Assembly (NCBI GenBank): GCA_013397075.1
Contig: VWZS01003516.1
Coordinates: 1,302,001-1,366,000, forward strand
Direction: 5' to 3'
Source: Rhabdornis inornatus
Taxonomy: Eukaryota; Chordata; Aves; Passeriformes; Rhabdornithidae
Length of the DNA: 64,000 nucleotides
Position 1 is the first letter of the stretch, and the number at the start of each line of letters is the position of its first letter. Below the pieces are notes generated by a model. It did no database searches and was not told the origin of the DNA. It saw only the letters and a program-made list of their open reading frames with translations. The translations under genes and the position numbers were made by a program. Below are positions 35,101-46,000 of the stretch, piece after piece.

Positions 35101-38100
35101 TCCTGCTCAGCAGCCAAGCGTAGCTTCACCTCCAGCAGCTCCCAAAGCACTGCCAGGAAGCCTTTCCCTTACCAAGCAGCTGACATGCCTCCTCATCTCA
35201 AGTAGCCAAAGATAATTTTGGATGTTGACTGTGCCTCTTCAATTTGCAGCAGGACGAGCAGCAGGCTGGACCCCTCTCTGGAGCCAGCCCATGATGCAGT
35301 GATGGGAGGGAAACATAGGAGGAGGAGACACAGGACAGGGATCCTGCTTTATTCCTCCCATGCTCATTGCCAGCCAAGCCCTGAGCTTCTGCCTGCCCCA
35401 TCCTACAACAAAAGTGACTTTAGGTTTCAAACATGGCCCATAGTGCAATGAAGCATCTCCCTATCAAGCATCCTCTATTCACCAAAATGTTTGCAGATTG
35501 CCTGGCAGGAGAAACCTTTCCCTTAAGTATTCCTCCACTGGATATGGCCATTATAGGTCCAGCTCCAGGCTTTGCACCTGCACTTTTACATGGCTGTGCA
35601 AGGACTGCAACAAAGCAATGATGCATCTGCTCTAAGTTGTGCTGCATCAGAAAACTGCAAAGAAGCAGAGAGATGCTGAAGGAAAGGGCCCAGATAATGT
35701 TGACCTTAATCTGATTAAATTTTATTATAACATCTGGGACAGAGGGAAGGGAAAAAAGAAAACAAAAGGAGCCTGCCAGCTCCTGACATACTGCGTTTTC
35801 ATAGCAATTTCCATTTTCTTGGCAGGGAGGGAAGAGGTAACTATTAATCTCATCTGGGTATCAGCTTGAAAACTGGTAAAGGCTAAAGTGCAATACATAA
35901 ATCTAAAAAGATCCATATATAAGGGTTTATATTCTTACAGCTTTTGACTTCAGCCTCATGATTTTGTGACTAGCTTTACCATTTGAAAATGCCTGGAGAT
36001 GGAGGCATTAGAAAACACTGCTTTTATTTCTTCACCTATTTTTTTCACGTTTTTCAAGCTTCATAAAGTCTCCTTAAAGTAATTAACTGACAAGAAAGAT
36101 GCACTGAGAACAAAGTTGCATTATTACCTATCTTCCAGTGAATTTCTTTATGGCATTTTCTAGGTCAAACACTATTAAGGAAAGTGAATGTTCACCTTTG
36201 AACACTCTTCTACCTAAAAACACACTAACAAGCTTTTACACTATTAAACAACTAGCCATAAATTAAAAGTAATTCTGTAATAATTAGGTCTAGTAAGTAG
36301 TAAACTCTCCACTAATTACTAAAAGGAGATTGTTCTTTCCCTCTCTTTTCCTTCTTCCCAAAAGTGCTGTCCTTGCAGAAGACTGTAACTTAAGTAAAAG
36401 TCAAACATACCTAAAATAACATGCCTACACATGGTAGGGAAGGAAAAAAAATTAAGCTAATGATTTTCTTACATTTTTAAGGCATAAACTTCACAAAGTT
36501 ATATGACCAAACCAACTGACACATTAAGTTGATCTTGCCCTAATTAACCAGACTAGACTAGTGCTCTATCCCCATGGGATGCCTTTCAGGAATAATGGAA
36601 GGTTGGATCACAAAGAATTTAAAAGTAGATTAAAATATATCTAGACTACATCCATACTAGATGTCACTCCTGCTTTTTTCCTTCATGCATGTCTCCTGTT
36701 ATGCTGTGCATTATACAATGCTGGACATATTCTTTGAAGCTATATCCCAACAATTTGAAAAAACAGATCATAACAAGTTTTACATCCATCTGCAGTCACA
36801 CAAAATGCAAGCTGCTTTTCTGGTAGTTATAAGCAGCTTCTCCTTGAATCTGAAATTTCTCTAACACTTCCCCAGGCGGACCTGAAGATTTAAAGCAATC
36901 AATGTGGCTGGCTGCTTCACACATCTCAAGATTCCTATTAACGGAAAAACCTGTTTCACTGAGTGACCCTATTCTTATTTGACCTTTTCTACCACAGATC
37001 TGTGAGCAGAGTTGCTAATGGTCCCTATATGTCATGTCAGGGAGCGTGTCTTTGGTGCTTCCTCACAGCTGTATTGCCATTTGCTTGTTTGACCCTGAGC
37101 AGAGGCTGCAGCGCCACGTCTCCATACACAAAATGTGTCAGTACCATTTGTTGTGTCTTCAATCATGACAAAAAATGGCTCATGTCACTTCTAAGGGATG
37201 TCTCCAGATGTTTTACAACAGCCAGGCACAGATAGCTTGGGCACAAGATTTGCAGTGCGTTCACTTCAGCACAATGTAAGAGCTCCATTTACTACAGCAA
37301 AGAAACACATCTTTTCAATTTTTATTAAGCAGGGCTCCTTCAATGAGATATTGACCAAAAAACTCAATTGTTATTCAACACAAACACCAACCTGACTTTC
37401 CAGAAAAAAAGAAAGAATCTGAAAGTATAACCCTAAAAATTGCATGTAATTTCAAATCTGCCTTCAAGCTAGAGAGTGTTTTCCAAATCTGTTTCACAAC
37501 AACAGCCATCTCAGCCTTTCTACCCAAGGCTGAGTTTGACTGGCACAACAAATGTGTGTCTGACAAGCTGTGCTTGGTGCAAAAGTCAGACTAGCTCCTG
37601 TCTGCTACAAGTTTTTGCTTGTTCTCCTGAAAATGCAATACTGAAGCAAAATGGAAGAAAATTCACCATTAAAGACACTTGGCTTTAGACCACTATTAAC
37701 ACTCACTCGTCAAAACACATGGCTTCAACGACAGTATTAGTGCAAATATGGATCACAGAAGTGACTTGGCAGAATATTCTTTTGAACCATCTGTTTTTAA
37801 CATATTTGCTCTCAACCACGCACCACAGAAATTTCATTGTAAGGGTATTAAAAGGAAATAGATCTGTGGAAACAGGAGTTAGCCCATCCATTCTAGGATA
37901 ACCAGGCTCTAAACACATCAAAACCAAGCTTTTCAGCAGGGCTAGTCCTGCTGCCTGGACTAGCCTCCTTGATAGCCTCTATGAACATGTTCACAGCAAA
38001 GTCAGCCTTCACAGAAAATTCTTATAGAAGGAAATTCAACATGTGAGTAAGGAAAACACAGAAATTCTGAGAGGTCAGATGCACTCATCATCATTTAACT

Positions 38101-38692
38101 GTCCAGGTAGATGCCATTAAACTGAAATAATTAAAAATCACCACTGAGTGCTTCCTTAACAAATTGCAACACATAACAAGTAAGAACCAAAACTTGACCC
38201 ATAAAACATTTGTTTAGATGCCACAAAAATTATCCCCACTTGCCGGGGATATAGTAGTTAAAAACAGAAAAGCAAATGAAATAAAATAAAAATAGTAGTG
38301 TAGTCAATAGCTTAAGACAGCTCAATGCAAGCTGAAAACAAGGAAACTAAAGAACTGGCTTATTTTCATGCTGGTGGTTCCTTTCCAAACAGTTTACAGC
38401 AACATGCATTCTGAGTAACAAAGCGAAAGAACCAGTGAGCACATCAGTACCAAAAAAGGCAACTGATCTGAAAATATCACGAGAAAGTACTGCAAGAGCT
38501 TATCTGTCATTTCCCTGCTGAAGCCTCTCTCGTGAAACAGAAACATCTGCAAAGAACAGACATGAACTAACTACACTCACCATAACCCTAGTTTAAAGAG
38601 GTTTCTCAGAATTCCCTTCAACTTGTACACACAGACACAGATTTTTGACAAAAATCTAAATTAAAAAGACACAGAAAACTTCAGTGACTTAC
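29191..38692 (-). other. SYNE2: SYNE2 intron between coding exons 1 and 2 (9.5 kb)
   Basis: The largest intron between coding exons in the window. Long first coding introns often hold regulatory elements. I see no exon-like frame, RNA gene or clear transposon. A slightly CpG-richer patch lies at about 35036-35110, and an 18-bp tandem repeat at 30740-30774. Everything else is unremarkable AT-leaning sequence. Confidence 0.75.
30740..30774. repeat. 18-bp tandem repeat, two copies
   Basis: CAAGACAGACCAAAG occurs at 30741-30755 and again at 30759-30773, period 18. In the intron between coding exons 2 and 1. Confidence 0.85.
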
Positions 38693-38771
38693 CTTGCAGC
38701 GTTAGATGGAGATCGTCTATTTCAGAGGAAGCCTGCTCCTCTGTTGATGCAGATGACTGCTGTGATGCCAT
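38693..38771 (-). CDS. SYNE2: SYNE2 coding exon 1 (start codon)
   Basis: Encodes residues 1-26 plus one base, beginning MASQQSSAST and ending EIDDLHLTLQ. The acidic stretch followed by DDLH-LQ matches the start of mammalian nesprin-2 just before CH1. The ATG at 38771-38769 is the first in frame after an upstream TAA. The donor is CAAG|GTAAGT, a strong consensus. It is separated from coding exon 2 by a 9.5-kb intron, the longest between coding exons in the window. Confidence 0.92.
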
Positions 38772-38816
38772 ATTGAATTCTATGGAGATTCTTTAATCAA
38801 TTTCCAAACTGAAATT
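38772..38816 (-). other. SYNE2: SYNE2 5' UTR segment of first coding exon
   Basis: Non-coding sequence directly before the start codon. Its right edge is set by a T-rich tract on the minus strand (the poly-A run at 38822-38834 on the plus strand) ending in AATAG, which gives an exon edge at 38816; a second AG would put it at 38808. An in-frame TAA at 38795-38793, eight codons before the ATG, rules out a longer N terminus in this exon. The upstream part of the UTR must come from one or more distant exons. Confidence 0.65.
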
Positions 38817-39108
38817 CTATTAAAAAAAAAAAAATGAAGGAAATCAGTACAGTTTTACATAAACACTGATAATGTTCAATGATGATGTGGCACCTAGATA
38901 CACATTTTGGTTTGGGTTTTCTCCCCTTGGTCAGCTGTTCCCTCAGTTTATACAGAATAAAGTGACTGTTCCTACTGCAGGAACCCAAGCTTTGGACCTT
39001 TGACTCTTTTCTAACAGTGGCCAGCAGCACTCCACAATACAAACCAGGCTCCCAGTGGGTCTGGCCATGAAAACAAAATCCTTTCCAGGATTAGGAAAAT
39101 TCAAACAC

Positions 39109-39153
39109 CTTTTGTCACCTTGGCTTTCTTTGAGAAAGCCAAGGTGACAAAAG
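39109..39153. repeat. Perfect 21-bp inverted repeat with 3-nt loop
   Basis: The left arm at 39109-39129 (CTTTTGTCACCTTGGCTTTC plus T) and right arm at 39133-39153 are exact reverse complements, separated by TTG. It lies about 0.3 kb upstream of the first coding exon of SYNE2, in the probable UTR intron. No flanking target duplication or transposon similarity is apparent. Confidence 0.95.
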
Positions 39154-40107
39154 CTCACAGTGCCTTCTGCAGACTGGTAGCTGCCAAACCTCATTTTTTT
39201 AATTCTTGTACCTTTCAGTTCTCTCTTCCTGCCTGGATAATTGTGACAGAATGGAAACAATTCAGGCAGCATCTGCAAAGATTAAGATGAAATGAAAAAG
39301 CAGCAGTTATCATATGAGAATCAACACAACTGCTGTCTGTCTGGCACCTTTTTTACTCCTCAACTGCCATGAAGGAATTTCTTTTTCCAACTTCTCCATC
39401 TTCCTCTCCCTGGATACCTCCCCTATCTCTAATGCAACTTTAGAAAACTATATGCTCTATTTTCCTTAGAAATCTATAAGTGTTCCTCATTCTGCAGTAT
39501 TGTTCAATTTGCCACTGTAGGAAGAACTGGATGCTTAAGATAGAGACTTATTTTTATCAAGAACCCAGAAGTTAAACAAATTCACGAAAAAAAATTAAGC
39601 TGAAAATTAAATAAGGGCTCACTCTTAAACAAGCTTTGTTATCTGCACAACTGTAACCTTTTCACCAGAAGCACAAGGATTTCCACACCATATTAATAAC
39701 TCATCCACCAAGTATATGTCAAAATAAAGGGCGTGAATAGATGAGTCAGGAAATACAACATTAAGGAATGCCAGAGAAATTCTTACATCCATTCCCTTGT
39801 GCCCATGAATCATGAGGCAGCCTTTGTTTACTCCACTCTATACTATTTTTCCTCACTCTCTGTCTCCTTCACTGAGCAGAAAGGCAAACATGCATCCCAC
39901 AAGGAGCTCTTCAATATTTTATTTCCTTCACCCTGAACAATGTGTGTCCTTGTGCTTTATCCAAGAGCTGCTCTGATGACAGGATTATTGAGTCCCTCAC
40001 AAGATTTTCTATGGCACTCACCAGCCTGGCATGTGAACACTTCACAAACGTCCATAAATTCACATTTACAGCACCTACGTGAGACCAGGGCTTATTGCCT
40101 ACATTTA

Positions 40108-40195
40108 GAATCACAGCATGCTTTGGGCTGGAAGGGACCATCAGTCCAACGCCCCTGCCATGGGACATCCCTTGATGGCAAGCTGTTGGATCCCA
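40108..40195 (-). mobile_element. CR1 LINE terminal fragment
   Basis: The plus strand reads AATCACAGCATGCTTTGGGC, then TGGAAGGGACCAT and CCAACGCCCCTGCCATGGGA. This is the reverse complement of the CR1 3' terminus. Only the end of the element remains. Confidence 0.85.
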
Positions 40196-40430
40196 GAAAC
40201 CTGGGGGTTTTGAGCTTTCTGTGTTTTCTAGCAACGACCCCCTAAAGAACACTGCTTTTAACCTGAAGCCTTAAAGAAGGCTTCTAAATTTGAGTAATGA
40301 AATTAAAATCACATGTGTGTAGTTAAATAGAAGTATGTGCTTTCATATGATAAAAGGTTTTAAAATTTCATAATATAGTAAGTATAAAACAAAATAAAAA
40401 AAATTTAAGTAGTGTCTCTTTCAGTGTTCA

Positions 40431-40456
40431 TCTTTCTTCTTCTTTCTTCTTCTTCA
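40431..40456. repeat. TTC-rich microsatellite in AT-rich low-complexity stretch
   Basis: Interrupted TTCTTC/TTTCTTC repeats followed to about 40760 by A- and T-rich low-complexity sequence, including A-runs interrupted by CC near 40725-40760. Confidence 0.8.
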
Positions 40457-41199
40457 TAAATTTCAAGTAATAGTTTCTACTTAGTCAGTCAGTCCCATGC
40501 TAAAAGTCATGAAAAGCTAAAAAAGTTAATTCTCTTTAAATTTAAAAGTTAATTTAGCTTTAGAAAACCCTATAACAGCTAAATCTTCCTCCTTTTTCCT
40601 CACTTCTAGCAAGCAGCTAAAAATACTGCTAAAAGCTCTATAGTTTTTAATAAAATTTAATAAACAACCAAACACAAAAAAAATCCATTTCTTTCATATA
40701 TTTATTAATCCTAATTCTAAATTAAAAAAAAAACCAAACAAAAAAAACCACCCCCACCTAAACCAAACCACTAATTAAATAATACAAATTCCCACCACTA
40801 TTACAGCAAGCAAAGGCCAGACAGAGAGAAGCGAGGCAACGAAAAAAGCCTCTGGATTTCCAGAGAAATAGTTATTAGCTCATAAGGCTGAAGCACTGAT
40901 TCCAACCTTTGCAGTGACCATGCATCACTTCTGCAAGTCACCAACAACTTAGAGCTGCAGCTCAAGGCACCAGATCTGAGCAAGCAGAGTTCTAGCTGGG
41001 GAAGGCAAAGGTCAGATTCATCTGGATAATCAAAAAAAAACCCATTTTTTACAAGAGTTTGGCTTGCTTAGCAAGCAAAAATAGGAGAAAAAGGACTAAC
41101 TTGATCTTTGGCTGGCACAAGAACATGGTGATATAAACAGCCAAGCCTTGAGGTTAGGATGGAAATCATAAAGTATCTAAATCAGCCAAGAAAACCAAC

Positions 41200-41762
41200 A
41201 AAATACTGGGCAGCACAAACAATGGCATCACCAGTAGAGAAAGAGAAGTCAATTTCCCACTGTGCTCAGCACTTGTCAGGTCACCTGGAATACTGGGTGC
41301 AGTTTGGGACCACACTGTACAAAATATTATGTGGACAGGCTGGAGAGAAAAGAGCACAAAGATGACTGGGAGGCATGTGTCGGGAAATGGCTGAGAAAAC
41401 TGGGTTTGCTGAGCCTTGAGAAAAGAAGGCTAAGGGGAGACCTTATTACCATGTTCCAGTATCTGAAGGGTGCTCACAGAGAGGATGGAAACTCCATTTT
41501 TACAAGGAGTCATGTGGAAAACACAAGGGGTAGTGGGTACAGGTTACTGCTAGGGAGATTTTGATTGAACACAAGAGGAGAATTTTTCATAGAACTATCA
41601 CTCATTGGATTAATCTCCCCAGGGAAGTGGTGGATTCCACAACATTGGCACTGTTAGGATTTGACAGGGCAGGATGCTGTGCCATCTAGTCTGAACCATG
41701 CTTTTGGCATATTGGACAAGATGGTCCTTGAGGTCCCTTCCAACCTAGAATTCTTTAATAAA
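41200..41762 (+). mobile_element. CR1 LINE 3' fragment
   Basis: This has the recognisable 3' part of an avian CR1 element: GTGCTCAGCACTTGTCAGG, then TACTGGGTGCAGTTTGGGAC, GGCTGGAGAGAA, GAGCCTTGAGAAAAGAAGGC, CCAGGGAAGTGGTGGA and the terminal GGTCCCTTCCAACCTAGAAT. It is 5'-truncated as usual, diverged, and the left edge is approximate (it may start nearer 41100). Frames inside are broken. Confidence 0.9.
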
Positions 41763-42984
41763 TACAGGGCTCTTACAGGAACTGAGGATGGGCAATGGCT
41801 GAGCATGAATCCAGTGCTCACAGCTATGCTACCTATGCAAAAGGCAAGGCAATCTTTCCTGGGAAACTCCCTTCTTCTTTCTCTCAAGATTAAGCAATAC
41901 AAACACAAAGTCTGAAAACGCAAAATATCAGGTAGCCTTAATATTTTTTAGGCACGACTAAATCTTGAATTTGGTTTTTTGATCACCACCTTGAAGATGA
42001 TGACAGATGGCCCACGTGGGAAGTATGTAAGCAAACTCCAAGACAGTGGAAACTTACAGATCTGTTCAACTTCAAAGCATCCACATTTCAGATGATGACA
42101 TGGGCAGAGTCAATACATGTTCAACTAACCTGCATGATGCTAGAGTCACTGGGATCACAGAGAAAAGGAGCAGGATTTGGTAATAAAATTCCATTATAGT
42201 AACAGGAAAGTATGCAAGAGCCATGAACAACTGTGATGGACATTCCATAAACAACATAAAATATATTTTTAACCTTTCTGTGACTGTTTCTCCTCTGTCC
42301 CCAACCCATGCCAGCTACAGCAACAACACAGCACAGTGTCTCCTTTTATGTGCTTGCACTGCACTTCATGTGATGGGACCCCAATCTCAGTTCAGATCTC
42401 TAACCAGTAAAGTACTTAAAGCTAAGAAAATTTCCAGGATTTCAAAGCAGAAAGTATATTAAGATCTAAAACAGGAATAAACTTTAATTGTTACTTAATT
42501 TATTAATTAACTTAAATTACAGCACATGATCATAGAACATATATGAGTAAAGAAAAGCATATGCTCTTATATTCTTTTAAAGTCAATTTATGCCTTCCTT
42601 CCCAAAAGGATGGGAAATTTTAAACTTTTTTCTTTAAACATAGACATCCACTCAACGAATCCACAGTGCAGGTTATGAAGACACACAGCTAATACCAGTA
42701 AATTTATGCTAAAGCTTTCAAGTCCCTCAAACCCTCAGTTCACCATCCAACACAGGAGATGCATTTTGCCCTGCCCCAACAGAAGGCTCCACAGCTGCTT
42801 TGAAGGGGAGACACAAACACAGTCTTGGAGGACACACCTGCAAGGATTAGTCTTCTTTAAAAGGTACAAGGTACAGATCGTCTAAGAAGGGATTATACAG
42901 GCACAATATGCCCGCTTTGTCCTCCTCCCTGCCCCAAATTTCATTCAAATACAGCATTATCAACTGTAACTATATCATTACAGC

Positions 42985-43027
42985 CTCTGAGGAGTCTAAA
43001 ACAATCAAGCTCTGAAGAGTCTAAAAC
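42985..43027. repeat. 25-bp imperfect tandem repeat
   Basis: CTCTGAGGAGTCTAAAACAA is followed 25 bases later by CTCTGAAGAGTCTAAAACCA. In the probable UTR intron. Confidence 0.8.
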
Positions 43028-46000
43028 CACCAATGGCTTTCATTGGCAGTAGGAAGGATCATCTTTTCTAGTTCATATGTAAATCAGTTACTTTGTTTCA
43101 TAACAACTCAATGAACTGCAGCGCTAAACCAACCCTTCCCCTCCAAAAAATGCTGGACAACTAGGAAATATATACCCACCGTGCTGAAAATAAATCAAAT
43201 GCTCTCAAACCACACTTTGTCAGTGGACATAAAAACAAAGGTGAGGGGAATGGCCTTGTCTTTCCCTCTCTCTGGAGAGTGTATCATTAATGTAGAAAAG
43301 CATTAACTGCTTACACCTTGGGATAGCCTGTGAAGCATCACAGAGTCAAAGAGGCAGTTCCAGGCACACTGGGATCTTACTTCCAATTGATTCATTTCCT
43401 CTGGGTTAATTTATGTGAATTACACCAGAGCTGTTGTCCAAGCTCATCTTTTCTACAACACAGGTTAAGTCATACAAGAAAGGTGCCATTAACAATGTCC
43501 TTCTGGAGAAGAAAGCTAGAAAGCTTTCTATGGTGTTCTCCAAAGGGGCAAATTCTTGGCTACCTGGGCTCAATCTGCACCTCAAATGGTTAAACCACCA
43601 ACAAAAGCTTTCCCTGTGATGAGGGCACTCCTAAGACTCAAACCCTTCTTCCCATACCCCTCCAGCTATTTCCACAATGGGCATCTAAAAATGTTGGTGG
43701 AAATTATATCAGCACAGCTGTGTCACATCAATTCTACTGTAATTTCCCTTCCTCTACCAAATTCAGCTGATATTAGCCAGCAGATTGCAGAAAATCCTAG
43801 GCATTAACATACACACATAGGTTTCTCTCTTCTCAGTGTGCCTAAGAGCAAGTAGCAGACTGCAAATCTCAAGGAACTAACCTGAAAATAATCATACCCA
43901 GGCTTTGCATTCCATTATCATAAGAATAGACAACACTGATTTAAATACCTTGTCTCCAGTGAGGCTTAAGTCCTAATGAGACCTAAGAGATGCTCTTCTT
44001 AAGCAGGGTCTTTATAAGGACATTCTTGTCTCAGAAGAAAGGGTGAAAAAGTTTCAGATGGATTTAGAGGATTCATTAGAAAGGATTTCACAGCCTTAAC
44101 ATTAGTTCAGATCAGGGTGGTTTGCAAACCTTGGCTTTCAGCTGTTCCAAGTACTGCAGATGGTAAGATTCCATTGCATGGGAAACCCAGCAAGTTACAC
44201 AGCACGGTTAAACCACTGTCATCTTCAAAAAACAATGCCTGTAACTACAGCTAAAACAGGATTCCATCAATTAATTTAAAGCTACCTGTACAAAGCAGCT
44301 GTGCAGAGTATCTAGCAAGCAAGGCAAATTAGTTGCTGTGACTTCCACACTAAGGAAAAAAAAAAAAGCTAAGAACCTTTTAAGCCCTTCAGTTCACAGC
44401 TAACTTGTACAGGTCCCTGCACAGATGTACCCTCACGGCCCTCCCCAGGAGCCAATCTTGAAAAATCATATGCCATGAAATTAGCCCAGTTTTGCACTCC
44501 TTAAAGCTGAAAGCAGCAGATACCTTGTAAACAGGCGCAGCTAGAGGTAGCTGAATATTATAAACCCGTTAGTAAATCCCTGCTTCATTGGTTTTGCCTT
44601 TGGAGATCCATGCCCCATACTTTCCCAATTACGTTGGCTACATGCTTTCCACTGGTGTTGCAATAGGAACTGCAGACATCTTTTCATGGCATCTCCAACC
44701 GCTTGTTTTTACTTTTCCTCCTTTGAAGTGACACTGATTATTTATGACCCACTCAGGGACTCAAAGACCTGCCCTCCATAGAGGCCTCTCCATGTAAACT
44801 GAAGTCTGTTCCTAGCAACAGATTATTATTACTCATGCACTGAGCCAAGCCAACATCATGAACAGAAACGGCAGATTTTTATCTTTGGTGAACCAATCCA
44901 AAGGAAGTAGAGCTCCACAATGCTGACCAACTGAAGATCCTTTCCTTTTTGGCTATTAACAAAGATCTCTGTTTATTTTAGATTCAGAAAGAAGCAACAT
45001 TCGGAGGTGCGAGTCCCGAGCCTTGCAAAGTGCTCCTGAGCCACCTTTTTTTTGGTAAGCTGTCTTTCTGTAATTTTGACAGAGCCTCCCTAAAGGCAAA
45101 TTGTTGGCATCCAAATCATGACCTCATGACCTAAATAATTATCACAGGAAACCCCACACCAAGTTGGTTTGGTTTTCATTCTTTCGTAGTATTTTCTTTT
45201 CCCATTACTTCTGATGTAGTCACACTGAGAAGTTTGCAGAGCACTTCAGTCTGATGGTCCTACTTCCTCCACAAGACTTCACTTACAATGGTTTCACCAT
45301 GTTTTCACTCAGTGGTGGTGAGAAAGGTCTGTTTAAAGGATGCATTTTCATCATCTTTGCACTTAACCACTTTTTTTTATTTTTTAAGATCCTACTCCAA
45401 ACTGAAGTTCATCCCCTCTACCTTTAAAGCACTTGCCAGCATCACTCTTCTGGGCCGTCTCAGATTGCATCATGCTCCCAGCTGGAATGTGATCACACAG
45501 AAAACGTGCTGATCCCCCTCTCTTCAAAGCCAGATCCTCAGGAGGCAAAAATCAAGACAGCATCATTGACAGATCTACCTTGACTTCCCCTCTTGAAGAA
45601 CTGAGAACTTCTCTGTGTCTGGCAGAAGAAAAAATTATTTGTCATCATCCAGTACGCAGTAATGACATTCTCTGTGCTTCCCTGGAGGAAGTGCTTCCAT
45701 TAGGTTTCCATCCCTTTGAAGGTGATACAGAAAAGAAGCTATAGCCTCCTGATCCTACATAATACCCAACAGCAGTCAGATGGGTATGAGCCAGTCTTTT
45801 AGTAAGTGGCATTAGTGCATGTGGCATCAGAGAGACTCTGCACTGCCTGAGATGAAGTTGAAATAAGCCTGGATTTGGGTACTCCTATGCTATCAGCAGC
45901 TGGAGATGAAGGAATTGAAAAGAGAAAAGCTTGGAAAAGACTGAACAACTCTGCTCAGGTAGAACCAAGCCAAGAGAGCATTAGATAGATCTGCAAGACA

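Larger units (their letters stand above)
51..38816 (-). other. SYNE2: SYNE2 (nesprin-2) gene, 5' portion: 32 coding exons, 3' end outside window
   Basis: Nesprin-2 is a giant outer-nuclear-membrane protein. Its N-terminal CH pair binds F-actin and its C-terminal KASH domain binds SUN proteins, forming the LINC complex that couples nucleus and cytoskeleton. This window encodes residues 1-1631 of a protein that is about 6900 residues long in human: the CH1-CH2 module followed by the first part of the spectrin-repeat rod. The call rests on residue-level similarity to mammalian nesprin-2 in essentially every exon, for example DEKSIMTYVAQFLQYSK, EAWLQEVE, TKGLIKEHE and EEPPFENEANIIVDRWLD. All 32 exons have AG acceptors and, with one GC exception, GT donors; phases are consistent and no stop interrupts the joined frame. 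The paralogue SYNE1 is less likely because the N terminus (EIDDLHLTLQ) and the rod match nesprin-2. The KASH end and 3' UTR lie beyond position 1. Exon numbers here count coding exons only. Confidence 0.96.

Noticed and set aside
40380..40760. AT-rich region considered as a matrix-attachment site or origin
   Set aside because: Low complexity alone does not support either function.
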